A stretch of 64,000 bases of DNA from JANPCX01 sp031431125 (GTDB lineage Bacteria; Pseudomonadota; Gammaproteobacteria; Burkholderiales; Burkholderiaceae_C): NCBI GenBank assembly GCA_031431125.1, contig JANPCX010000015.1, forward strand, positions 1 through 64,000, in the 5' to 3' direction. The notes beneath the pieces are model-generated. The model was not told the DNA's origin. It searched no databases and saw only the letters and a program-made list of their open reading frames with translations. Shown here in pieces: positions 44,669 to 52,919 of the stretch. Made by a program: the position numbers and the translations under genes. The stretch's first letter is position 1, and each line of letters begins with the position of its first letter.

Positions 44669-45133
44669 GGTGCACCGCGCCGGGAATTCGCCCCGGCGGG
44701 CGACCTACTTTCTTGCTGGTGCAAGAAAGTAGGCAAAGAAGCACCTGAACACCAGCCTATTTGAGGAGAGGTGGCTTGGTGCTGGAATGCAGACGTGGAG
44801 TCTGGTTTCGGTCAGTGGCAACAAGCATTCACGGCGACGTTAAAGGCTTGTTCTTGCGTCACTCATTGCCCGCCGCCACCGTCATTCTCGCGAAGGCGGG
44901 AATGTCGAAGACAAGGGCGCGCAATCTGCCCGACATGCTGCCTCGAAAAAACGAACCGAAAACGTCGCCCGAACGCCAGTGGCTACTGGCCGAATCCAGA
45001 CCCCACGTCTGCGCTTGCGCACCAAGCCACCTCTCCTCAAATAGGCTGGTGTTCAGGTGTTTTCTTGGTGACTTCTTTTGCACCAGCAAAAGAAGTTACT
45101 CGGCCGCCGGGCCGAGACCCGGCGCGGTGCTCC
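44669..45133. repeat. 465-bp imperfect palindromic repeat element
   Basis: Long inverted arms. A core of 41 bases matches perfectly between 44742-44782 and 45019-45059 (for example CCTATTTGAGGAGAGGTGGC against its complement). Outward and inward of the core the match is weaker. Each arm has its own small hairpin: 44704-44733 (13-bp stem, TGGT loop) and 45071-45096 (11-bp stem, ACCA loop). GC-rich outer ends (about CACCGCGCCGGG) match too. The centre holds CATTCTCGCGAAGGCGGGAATG near 44883-44904, like a common betaproteobacterial extragenic repeat. No transposase. Confidence 0.75.
44704..44733. repeat. 13-bp stem hairpin in left arm
   Basis: CCTACTTTCTTGC, loop TGGT, GCAAGAAAGTAGG; stem perfect. 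The right-arm partner at 45071-45096 is ACTTCTTTTGC, loop ACCA, GCAAAAGAAGT. The two loops are complementary. Sequences of this kind are frequent extragenic repeats in Burkholderiales. Confidence 0.7.
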
Positions 45134-45189
45134 ACGCCAAGACACTCCGCCACGAAGGAAACTTCAACACGACCACCCGACACCACGCC

Positions 45190-47763
45190 CTACACGTTGC
45201 TGGTCGCCCGCACCTCTTCAATGCTGGTCAGCCCCGCCCAGACCTTTTCAATGCCATCGTGACGCAGGCAACGCATGCCCTCGAGCATGGCGGCTTGCTG
45301 CAATTGTTCGGCTCTAGCGCCGGTTTGAATCAGGCCGCGCACCTCGCGCGACACCACCATCAATTCGTGCAATCCGACGCGCCCTTTGAAGCCGGTTTGA
45401 TTGCATTCCGTGCAGCCCGGGCTGTGGTGGTGCAGCAGGCGTCCGTCGCGGCTGTGGCGCGCTACCCAGCCCGCCAGCATGTCGTCCCGGCTCACAGGGG
45501 CTGCCCCTTTGCCAAAAGCGTGCAGGCTGTCGTCCAACAGCTCGTTGATTTCTTGCTGCGTCGCCGGGCGACTGGTGGCGCAGTGAGAACACCAACGCCG
45601 CACCAAACGCTGTGCCAACACAGCCAAAAGCGAATCAGCGAAATTGAATGGGTCCATGCCCATGTCGAGCAAACGGGTCACGGTTTCGGGTGCGCTGTTG
45701 GTGTGCAGGGTGCTGAGCACTAAGTGGCCCGTGAGTGAGGCTTCAATGGCCATGTGAGCGGTCTCGGCATCACGAATTTCTCCCACCATGATGACGTCGG
45801 GGTCGGCGCGCAAAAAGGAGCGCAGGGCTTTGGCGAAGGTCCACTCAATTTTGGGGTTGACCTGAACTTGCCGCAGGCCAGGTTGGGTGATTTCAACCGG
45901 ATCCTCGGCGGTCCAAATTTTTCGTTCGGGCACATTGATGTGGCTCAGTGCTGAATGCAAGGTGGTGGTTTTTCCCGAACCCGTGGGCCCCACGCACAGC
46001 ACCATGCCATAAGGCCGTTCAACAGCACGCTTCAAGGCCTGCAGGTTGTAGTCTGACAGTCCAATACGCTCCAGTGGGATCGGTTTGGCCGAGGCCAAAA
46101 TGCGCATCACCACGTCTTCCAGATTGTTGTTGGTGGGAATGGTGGCAATGCGCAACTCAATTTTGTGTTGCGCCGAGAACTTGGCGAAATTGATCTTGCC
46201 GTCTTGCGGCTTGCGGCGCTCTGAAATGTCCAGGTCGCACATGATCTTGATGCGGGCCACCATGGCGGATCGGTACTTGGAAGGCAGCTCCATGTAGGTG
46301 CGCAGCAAGCCGTCTTTGCGAAAGCGGACGCGGATTTTTTCGCGGCCTGGATAACTTTCTACGTGGATGTCGGATGCGCCTTCGTTGTAGGCTTCAATGA
46401 TCATGGTGTTGATGAGGCGGACCAAGGAGTTGTCCGACTGCTCGATCGGTCGATCGTCGTCAGTCATCAAAGCACTGGCATCGTTTTTTTCCAGTGTTTC
46501 CAGAAGTGAGCTGCTGCCTTCCAGGTCAAATACCAAAGGCGGTGCCACATCGGTCTGAGCCAGTTTGCTGGCCGGGGTCGCTCCAGCGGCGCTGTAGGCA
46601 GCGAACAAGGCCTCGTCCATGTCTTTGCATTGTGCGAGGACGGGCACCACCTTCGTTTGAGCAATGAACTCGACTTCCGCCAAAGCAGCGCCGCGGCGTG
46701 ACGGGTCGTCAATGGCCACGACCAAACGGCCATCGCCGAGCAACAGCAAAGGCATCACACCCAATCGAAGCGCGTTTTGGTAGGGCAGCTTCTTCAGCGC
46801 TGCGGCATCCGCTGGGTAGTTTTCCAGACGAACCAGGGGATAACCCATCTTGCGAGCCAAGGCGGTTTGTAAGTCCAGCGGAGAGACCACATTCATGCGC
46901 ACCAAGAGCTCACCCAGGGGTGTTCCTCGATCGGCTTTTTGCTGGGACAGGGCGTCTTTGAGCTGAGCCTCGCTGATCAAGCCCAGCGACACCAAGGCGT
47001 CACCGATGCGCACCATGGGCATTTTGCTTTGGCGGTCGATGGCCTCGAGCAGTTGCGCCGGTGTCACCACGTTGTTTTGCAGCAAGATGTCACCGAGCTT
47101 TTGACTGCGCAGTTGCTCTTGAAGTTGAGCGGCTTCTTCCACTTGAACTGGGGTGGCCGCTCGCTGCTCCACCAACAACTCTCCGATTCGCGCGCCCACT
47201 TCCAAGCTTTCGTAGGCGGCTTTTGGTATGAAAACGTTCTGTACCGAGTCACCTGTGGTTTGGGCACTGGGCAGAGGAACAAAAAGGAAAACGCCAAACC
47301 CCATCTCGACATGACCCACGGTCATTCCGCACAAGTCTTCACCTAGGCGCAATTTCACTCGGTAAGGTTGCGGTTGGCTGCCTCCGAGGCCTGCCGCAAT
47401 GGTTTTGTCACCGGACAATGCTGTGGCGTGCAGCGGGGTGGTCAAAGTCAGGCTCAAGAACTGGTCAAAACGCAACGCCAAGGTGGTGCGTGCGGGAGGC
47501 AATTGAACATGGGCAACTTCAGCATCAGGCACGAAAAACGTCAGTCGGCCCGCCATGCGCTTGCCGTTCAGACCGGTCACCTCACATGGCAGCGGGTCGG
47601 TTTGGATCTTCGCCGCTGGAAAACGAGCCGACGGTGGTGTGGGCCAGCAAAAGCTTTCCGCGAGTTTTTTCTCTGCGTTGGCGCCGCCATGTTCAACAGC
47701 GCCGGTGGCGGGGCGCTTCAGTTCTGGGGCATCCCATTGCAGGGGTGTGTGCATGTCAGACAT
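45190..47763 (-). CDS. pilB: PilB/GspE-family secretion/pilus ATPase with MshEN modules
   Basis: The product is 857 aa from the ATG at 47763. Residues ~1-170 are an unusual N-terminal domain. Three repeated MshEN-like segments (IGELLVEQ, LGDILLQN and IGDALVSL, then PLGELLVR) at about 190-320 suggest c-di-GMP binding. The central ATPase has Walker A GPTGSGKTT near 590 and the ARFLRADPD/GEIRDAETAH blocks. A four-Cys zinc site (CSHC near 724, CTEC near 784) follows. It drives type IV pilus or type II secretion assembly. No pilC, pilD or pilin gene lies beside it, so which machine it powers is open. Confidence 0.9.
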   Translation of the reverse strand: MSDMHTPLQWDAPELKRPATGAVEHGGANAEKKLAESFCWPTPPSARFPAAKIQTDPLPCEVTGLNGKRMAGRLTFFVPDAEVAHVQLPPARTTLALRFDQFLSLTLTTPLHATALSGDKTIAAGLGGSQPQPYRVKLRLGEDLCGMTVGHVEMGFGVFLFVPLPSAQTTGDSVQNVFIPKAAYESLEVGARIGELLVEQRAATPVQVEEAAQLQEQLRSQKLGDILLQNNVVTPAQLLEAIDRQSKMPMVRIGDALVSLGLISEAQLKDALSQQKADRGTPLGELLVRMNVVSPLDLQTALARKMGYPLVRLENYPADAAALKKLPYQNALRLGVMPLLLLGDGRLVVAIDDPSRRGAALAEVEFIAQTKVVPVLAQCKDMDEALFAAYSAAGATPASKLAQTDVAPPLVFDLEGSSSLLETLEKNDASALMTDDDRPIEQSDNSLVRLINTMIIEAYNEGASDIHVESYPGREKIRVRFRKDGLLRTYMELPSKYRSAMVARIKIMCDLDISERRKPQDGKINFAKFSAQHKIELRIATIPTNNNLEDVVMRILASAKPIPLERIGLSDYNLQALKRAVERPYGMVLCVGPTGSGKTTTLHSALSHINVPERKIWTAEDPVEITQPGLRQVQVNPKIEWTFAKALRSFLRADPDVIMVGEIRDAETAHMAIEASLTGHLVLSTLHTNSAPETVTRLLDMGMDPFNFADSLLAVLAQRLVRRWCSHCATSRPATQQEINELLDDSLHAFGKGAAPVSRDDMLAGWVARHSRDGRLLHHHSPGCTECNQTGFKGRVGLHELMVVSREVRGLIQTGARAEQLQQAAMLEGMRCLRHDGIEKVWAGLTSIEEVRATSNV

Positions 47764-47925
47764 GGTCGGTAGCAGGGTTAGACCCATGGGTTGAAGTGAT
47801 TTACTTCAACATGATCGCCGCTGCGCGCACTGCCCAAACGCATGAACAGGCCGTACAAAAGGTGCTTGTTCGAGCGCTATGCTGTCGCCGTCGGATCGCG
47901 GGAAAGAAAAAAGGACAGTGAAACC

Positions 47926-48834
47926 ATGAATCTCCGTTTTGTTGAAGCCTTCTATTGGGTGGTCTCGCTCAAGAGCGTGTGCCGTGCTGCGGAAAAACTG
48001 TTCATCACCCAGTCGGCCATGTCCAGTCGTGTGGCCGCACTGGAGGAAGAACTCGGCGTCTTGTTGCTGGACAGGCGCGATAAACAATTTCGCCTCACCG
48101 TGGCGGGCATGCGCTTTTTCAACCATGCGCAAAAGCTGTTAGTGCTGCAGCGCGACATCAAAGCGGAAATGAGTGCCGCGGGTGGCAACAAGTCAGCCAC
48201 AGTGTCGCTGCGCATCGGCGTCATCGAATCTGTGCTGCATTCTTGGTTGATCGATTGGATCACCCACATGCGCAAAAGCAGCCCAGGCTTTGAGCTCGAG
48301 CTGACGGTAGAGACCACGCCGGTGTTGATAGACCATGTGCGCCGAGGTGCCTTGGACTTGGTGTTTGCTGCCATGCCGACGGTGGGCGAGGGCTTGCGCA
48401 GCCGAGCCTTGCCCTCGATGGACATGGCTTTTGTCGGGCACACCGAGTTGCACCGAAAACGCAGCTACGGTTTGCCTGACTTGGCGGAGCTGGAGTTGCT
48501 CACCTTTCAACGTGGATCGCAGCCGCATGCGGCCTTGATGGACTTGTTTAGAACCGCTGGACTGGAGCTCAGGCGTGTGCACAACATCTCCTCCATCTCC
48601 GCCATGGTGCAGTTGGTTGAGGGAGGCCTTGGTGTTGCGACCTTGCCAGTGGCAGCGGTTCAGCGCCTGGCGGGACATTTGCCGCTGAAAAGTTTGAAAT
48701 GCGACACCGCGTTGCCGCCGCTTCCGGTGCATGCAAGCTACCGCGAAGACCCGACCTCTGCCGTTGCGGTCGACGTGCTCGAAGCTGTTTTGTCATTCAT
48801 AAGGGTTTCTACCGATCATCGAAAAAATCGATGA
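47926..48834 (+). CDS. LysR-family transcriptional regulator
   Basis: The product is 302 aa from the ATG at 47926. A winged helix-turn-helix occupies residues ~1-60 (AEKLFITQSAMSSRVAALEEELGVLLLDR), and the periplasmic-binding-protein-like sensor domain fills 90-300. It precedes the 5-oxoproline locus on the same strand, 101 bases before the DUF1445 gene, and is the most likely regulator of that locus. The effector is unknown. Confidence 0.88.
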   Translation: MNLRFVEAFYWVVSLKSVCRAAEKLFITQSAMSSRVAALEEELGVLLLDRRDKQFRLTVAGMRFFNHAQKLLVLQRDIKAEMSAAGGNKSATVSLRIGVIESVLHSWLIDWITHMRKSSPGFELELTVETTPVLIDHVRRGALDLVFAAMPTVGEGLRSRALPSMDMAFVGHTELHRKRSYGLPDLAELELLTFQRGSQPHAALMDLFRTAGLELRRVHNISSISAMVQLVEGGLGVATLPVAAVQRLAGHLPLKSLKCDTALPPLPVHASYREDPTSAVAVDVLEAVLSFIRVSTDHRKNR

Positions 48835-48862
48835 ACAAAGTGACAAACAATGCGTTTGCCTG

Positions 48863-48875
48863 TGACAAGGTGTCA
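48863..48875. promoter_or_regulatory. Short inverted repeat upstream of DUF1445 gene
   Basis: TGACA, AGG, TGTCA: 5-base arms with a 3-base gap. It lies between the LysR gene and the DUF1445 gene, where a LysR-binding site would be expected. The arms are short, so this is a weak candidate. Confidence 0.35.
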
Positions 48876-48935
48876 GGAACAGAATTCGTCCAACGCTGAA
48901 GAAAGGGCTTCAGCGGATCGCAAACGGAGTCTGAT

Positions 48936-49796
48936 GTGAACGCTGCAGTCTTGAAGTCGATGCAAGTTGAAACCACTTCCTTGGCATGTGGACCGTCGGC
49001 GAATCAGCGCAGCGGCAGTGGCACGTCGGGTGATCAAATCAGAGCGCCCATCCGCGCTGGCACCTGGACCAGCCACACCAGTGGCCTGAGCCAAGATCTG
49101 GTGCAAGGCAATGTGGTGATCCTTCCGCAAGCGTTGGCGACTGATTTTCTGCGCTACTGCCAGCGCAACCCCAAACCTTGTCCTTTGCTTGCGGTCTCGG
49201 AGCCCGGCGATCCCATGTTGCCCACCCTGGGCAGCGACATCGATATTCGCAGCGACGTGCCTCGCTACCGCGTTTGGCGCAATGGCGAATTGGTGGACGA
49301 GCCCACCAACGTGGCCACGCTGTGGCGCGATGACTTGGTGACGTTTGTCATTGGCTGCTCTTTCTCCTTCGAGCAGGCTTTGCTCGATTCGGGCATCCCA
49401 CTGCGCCACGTCGAACAACAGCGCAACGTCGCTATGTACCGCAGCAACATCGCCACCACGGCGGCGGGTCCGTTCAACGGCCCCATGGTGGTGTCTATGC
49501 GGCCGATGAAAGCGGCCGACGCCATTCGTGCCATTCAGATCACCTCGCGTTTCCCCAATGTGCACGGCGCACCTGTGCACATTGGCAGCCCTGCCTTGAT
49601 TGGCATTGACGACCTCTCCCAGCCTCACTATGGTGACCCTGTCGAGGTCAAACCTGATGAATTGCCCGTGTTTTGGGCTTGCGGCGTGACGCCGCAAGCC
49701 GCTATCACCCAGGCCCGTCCCGAGTTCTGTATCACCCATGCACCGGGTGCCATGCTGATCACTGACTTGCTGAACCATCAGCTGGCCAGTTTTTGA
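48936..49796 (+). CDS. DUF1445 / UPF0317 putative hydro-lyase (YcsI-like)
   Basis: The product is 286 aa from a GTG. The core (residues ~35-285) fits the family: PCPLLAVSEPGDP, MYRSNI, GPMVVSMRPM, IQITSRFPNVHGAPVHIG and CGVTPQAAI. The family is called hydro-lyase on sequence grounds. In mammals a DUF1445-containing protein is D-glutamate cyclase, and in Bacillus ycsI lies in the 5-oxoprolinase (ycsF-kip) operon. Beside a 5-oxoprolinase here, a role in D-glutamate/5-oxoproline turnover is a good inference. Confidence 0.85.
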   Translation: MNAAVLKSMQVETTSLACGPSANQRSGSGTSGDQIRAPIRAGTWTSHTSGLSQDLVQGNVVILPQALATDFLRYCQRNPKPCPLLAVSEPGDPMLPTLGSDIDIRSDVPRYRVWRNGELVDEPTNVATLWRDDLVTFVIGCSFSFEQALLDSGIPLRHVEQQRNVAMYRSNIATTAAGPFNGPMVVSMRPMKAADAIRAIQITSRFPNVHGAPVHIGSPALIGIDDLSQPHYGDPVEVKPDELPVFWACGVTPQAAITQARPEFCITHAPGAMLITDLLNHQLASF

Positions 49797-49829
49797 GTTG
49801 ACGTCAACGCCACGCTGAACGACGTCGTT
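49797..49829. promoter_or_regulatory. Two 12-bp palindromes with GACGTC core
   Basis: GTTGACGTCAAC at 49797-49808 and AACGACGTCGTT at 49818-49829 are both perfect palindromes. Their centres are 21 bases apart, about two helical turns, so two protein dimers could bind on one face of the DNA. They sit immediately after the DUF1445 stop and 38 bases before the dctP ATG, at the expected operator position. A related GTTGACGTC occurs at 52848-52856 before the second binding-protein gene. Confidence 0.6.
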
Positions 49830-49867
49830 TGATAAGTTCCCACAACCGACCCTTGAGGAGTCTTGCG

Positions 49868-50842
49868 ATGAAGAAATTTGTATTCGCTCTAGCTGCCACC
49901 GCAGTCGCCACCTTGGCCCAAGCCCAAACCAAATGGGACTTGCCATCAGGCTACGCGGTCAACACTTTCCAGGTGCAAAACCTGCAGTACTTTGCTGACG
50001 AAGTGGACAAAGCCACCGGCGGCAAGCTGAAGATTACTTTGCACCCCGGTGCATCACTCTTTAAGGCGAATGAAATCAAACGTGCTGTGCAGTCGGGCCA
50101 AGCCCCGATTGGCGAGTTCATTTTGTCGGGCGCTTCGAACGAAAACGCCTTGTTCGGCATTGACTCGATTCCTTTCTTGGCCACCAACTACGCCGAATCG
50201 AAAACGCTGAACGACGTGTCCAAGCCTCATTTGGAAAAGCTGCTCGCCAGCCAAGGCCTGAAGCTGTTGATGACCGTGCCTTGGCCTGGTCAGTCGCTGT
50301 ACTCCACCAAAGCGATCACCACTTTCCAGGATTTGAAGGGCACCAAGATGCGTGCCTACAACCCCGCCACCACCCGCATCGCCGAGTACGTGGGCGCGCA
50401 GCCTGTGACGATTCAACTCGCCGAGTTGGGCCAAGCCTTGGCCACCGGCACGGTGGACAACTTCTTGACTTCCAGCGCCAGCGGTGTGGACAGCAAGCTC
50501 TATGAGCATGCCAAGTTCTTCTACGACGTGAACGCTTGGTTGCCCCGCAATGCCACCGTGGTCAGCCAGAAGGCATTTGATGCGCTGGACAAACCCACCC
50601 AAGCCGCCGTGCTCAAAGTGGCTGCAGCCGCCGAAGCCCGTGGTTGGAAAGAAAGTGACCGCCTGGACGATGAATACGTCAAAACCCTGGAAGCCAAGGG
50701 CATGAAGGTCGACCGTGGCAGCGAAGCCCTCAAGCGTGAACTGAAAATCATCGGTGGCCGCATGACCGGTGAATGGCTGCGCACCGCCAGTGATGACGGC
50801 AAGGCCGCGTTGGACGCTTACCGCGCCACCCAAGGCAAGTAA
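49868..50842 (+). CDS. dctP: TRAP-transporter binding protein
   Basis: The product is 324 aa from the ATG at 49868, preceded by GAGGAG at 49855-49860. A signal peptide (residues 1-22, ending AQA) exports it to the periplasm. The family signature, around residues 150-175 (PGQSLYSTKAITTFQDLKGTKMRAY), contains the Arg that binds the substrate carboxylate (KMRAYNP). Its neighbours point to 5-oxoproline. A pyroglutamate-binding DctP subfamily is known from Bordetella (DctP6/DctP7). The paralogue at 52920 is closely related. Confidence 0.92.
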   Translation: MKKFVFALAATAVATLAQAQTKWDLPSGYAVNTFQVQNLQYFADEVDKATGGKLKITLHPGASLFKANEIKRAVQSGQAPIGEFILSGASNENALFGIDSIPFLATNYAESKTLNDVSKPHLEKLLASQGLKLLMTVPWPGQSLYSTKAITTFQDLKGTKMRAYNPATTRIAEYVGAQPVTIQLAELGQALATGTVDNFLTSSASGVDSKLYEHAKFFYDVNAWLPRNATVVSQKAFDALDKPTQAAVLKVAAAAEARGWKESDRLDDEYVKTLEAKGMKVDRGSEALKRELKIIGGRMTGEWLRTASDDGKAALDAYRATQGK

Positions 50843-50892
50843 GTCTGCTCAGGGAAAGCGTCGATCAGGAGTCGGCGCTGTTCTAAAAACGA

Positions 50893-50954
50893 CCCGCTTC
50901 GTTTGACGACGCGGGCCCAGAAGAAGCCGCAGCAGCGCAGTCGCTGCTGACGGC
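50893..50954. promoter_or_regulatory. Two stem-loops between dctP and dctQ
   Basis: First hairpin 50893-50915: CCCGC...GCGGG with further pairs inside. Second hairpin 50926-50954: GCCG plus CAGCAGCG, loop CAGT, CGCTGCTG, A, CGGC. No T-run follows, so they are probably RNA stabilisers or attenuators. This is the usual arrangement that gives more binding protein than membrane subunits. Confidence 0.5.
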
Positions 50955-51008
50955 CTCCCGCCGAATAACTCGATTTATTCTCAAGTTTTTTCTTTGAGAG
51001 GAAGCCCT

Positions 51009-51521
51009 GTGTCCAAATTACTGAGTTCCTTCTACAAACTGCTGGCTGTTTTGGCGGCCCTTTCGATGGTGTCGGCCTTCGTCACCGTCATGCTGGGGGT
51101 ACTCGGCCGACAGCTGGATTTCAATATCCGGGGTTTGGACGCTTACGCCGGATATTCCATCGGTGCCGCCTTGTTCTTGGCCTTGCCCGACACCTTGCGC
51201 AAAGGTGACCACATTCGGGTGACCCTGCTGCTGCAGCAACTGCCGGAGAAGATTCGCAATCTCTTCGAGTATTGGAGTTTGGTTGCGGGTGTGGGTTTGT
51301 CGGTCTACCTCGCCGGTTATGCCTGTCGTCTGGTGTGGCAATCCAACCTCTACCACGACGTTTCACAAAGCGCTGATGCCACCCCGCTGTGGATACCGCA
51401 AATCGCCATGGCCTTGGGCTGCATTGGTTTTGCCATTGCCATGTTGGATGCGCTCATCGCTCGTTTTCAAGGCCGCACCTTCTTCGCCGTGGGCGAAGGT
51501 GAAACCGCGAACATTGAATAA
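51009..51521 (+). CDS. dctQ: TRAP-transporter small permease subunit
   Basis: The product is 170 aa from a GTG at 51009, after an AGAGGAAG ribosome site; an alternative start at 50994 exists. There are four membrane helices, as in DctQ. It couples the binding protein to the large subunit DctM, powered by the sodium gradient. dctM starts 21 bases after its stop. Confidence 0.88.
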   Translation: MSKLLSSFYKLLAVLAALSMVSAFVTVMLGVLGRQLDFNIRGLDAYAGYSIGAALFLALPDTLRKGDHIRVTLLLQQLPEKIRNLFEYWSLVAGVGLSVYLAGYACRLVWQSNLYHDVSQSADATPLWIPQIAMALGCIGFAIAMLDALIARFQGRTFFAVGEGETANIE

Positions 51522-51542
51522 ACCACCAAAAGAGCAAACATC

Positions 51543-52838
51543 ATGGACATCTACGTTGCCGGTTTTCTGATTCTCATCATGATCGCCATCCTGGCCTCCG
51601 GGCTGTGGATTGGTCTGACCTTGCTCGGTGTGGCGGTCGTCGCCATGGAAGTGTTCACCACCAAGTCCGGTGGTGACAGCATGGTGCTCACTATTTGGGG
51701 CTCCACCACCAGTTGGACGCTCACCGCCTTGCCTCTGTTTTTGTGGATGGGCGAAATTCTGTTCCGCTCCAAACTCACCGCCGACATGTTCAAGGGCTTG
51801 GCCCCTTGGCTGAACAATGTGCCCGGACGGCTGCTGCACACCAATGTGATCGGCTGCGGCATCTTCGCGGCGGTGTCGGGCTCCAGCGCCGCCACCTGCG
51901 CCACCATCGGCAAGATCACTTTGCCTGAGTTGAAAAAGCGCGGCTACCCGGATGACATTTCCATGGGTTCGCTCGCAGGTTCAGGCACCTTCGGCCTTTT
52001 GATTCCGCCGTCCATCATCATGATTGTGTACGGTGTGGCGGCTGATGTGTCGATCTCTAAGCTCTTCGTGGCCGGTGTCATTCCTGGCCTCGGGCTGATG
52101 GCGCTGTTTTCGACCTACATCATCATTTGGTCGCTGTTCAACAAAGACAAAATTCCTGCTGGCGACATGGAGATGAGCTTCATTGACAAGGTCAAAGCAG
52201 GTCGGCACCTCATCCCCATCGTGTCTTTAATCGGTGTAGTGATTGGCGCGATTTACAGCGGTTTTGCCACTGCCACTGAATCCGCTGCGATGGGTGTGCT
52301 GGGCTCCTTGGTGCTGTCCAAGATTGAAGGCTCCTTGACGTGGAAAACCTTCAAAGAGGGTCTCTTCGCCTCCTGCCGCGTCTACTGCATGATTGGTTTG
52401 ATCTTGGCGGGTGCGGCCTTCCTCACCTTGGCCATGGGTTTCATCGGTTTGCCCCGTGAAGTGGCCCAGTTCATTGGCAGCTTGAACCTTTCGCCCTTCA
52501 TGTTGATCGTGATGCTCACGGTGTTCTTCATCATCTTGGGTTGCTTCTTGGACGGCATCTCCATGGTGGTGTTGACCATGGCCGTGCTGCTGCCCACGGT
52601 GCAAGCCGCGCAGTTCGATCTGATCTGGTTCGGCATTTTTGTGGTGTTGGTGGTGGAGATGGCGCAAATCACGCCGCCTGTGGGTTTCAACCTCTTCGTA
52701 CTGCAAGGCCTGACCAAACGCGAGCTGCCTTACCTGGCCAAAACCGCACTGCCATTTTTCTTCCTGCTGGTATTTGCGGTGCTGATGATTTACGTCTTCC
52801 CGCAAATCGTGCTGATCGGGCCGCAGATGATGGGCTGA
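51543..52838 (+). CDS. dctM: TRAP-transporter large permease subunit
   Basis: The product is 431 aa with about twelve membrane helices. It is the transport subunit of the TRAP system, with the family segments GSSAATCATIGKITLPELKKRGY and AGSGTFGLLIPPSIIMIVYG. It works with DctQ and the periplasmic DctP. The system should take up an organic acid, here probably 5-oxoproline or a related compound. Confidence 0.94.
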   Translation: MDIYVAGFLILIMIAILASGLWIGLTLLGVAVVAMEVFTTKSGGDSMVLTIWGSTTSWTLTALPLFLWMGEILFRSKLTADMFKGLAPWLNNVPGRLLHTNVIGCGIFAAVSGSSAATCATIGKITLPELKKRGYPDDISMGSLAGSGTFGLLIPPSIIMIVYGVAADVSISKLFVAGVIPGLGLMALFSTYIIIWSLFNKDKIPAGDMEMSFIDKVKAGRHLIPIVSLIGVVIGAIYSGFATATESAAMGVLGSLVLSKIEGSLTWKTFKEGLFASCRVYCMIGLILAGAAFLTLAMGFIGLPREVAQFIGSLNLSPFMLIVMLTVFFIILGCFLDGISMVVLTMAVLLPTVQAAQFDLIWFGIFVVLVVEMAQITPPVGFNLFVLQGLTKRELPYLAKTALPFFFLLVFAVLMIYVFPQIVLIGPQMMG

Positions 52839-52919
52839 GCCCGGCCCGTTGACGTCCTGTGGAAGTGGCGGTGTTCGCCGCTTCCGTTTCCCTCAACCGT
52901 GACTGCTTAGGAGTGCGCC

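Larger units (their letters stand above)
44583..45189. other. 607-base intergenic region with palindromic repeat
   Basis: Between qorA and the PilB-family gene. Almost all of it is the 465-bp palindrome listed separately. It contains no credible gene; ORFs on both strands in it derive from the repeat arms. The first ~85 bases after qorA include no clear terminator. Confidence 0.6.

Noticed and set aside
44761..45723. Plus-strand ORF of 320 aa over the 465-bp repeat and into the PilB gene
   Set aside because: Runs through repeat arms and then antisense to a clear ATPase gene.
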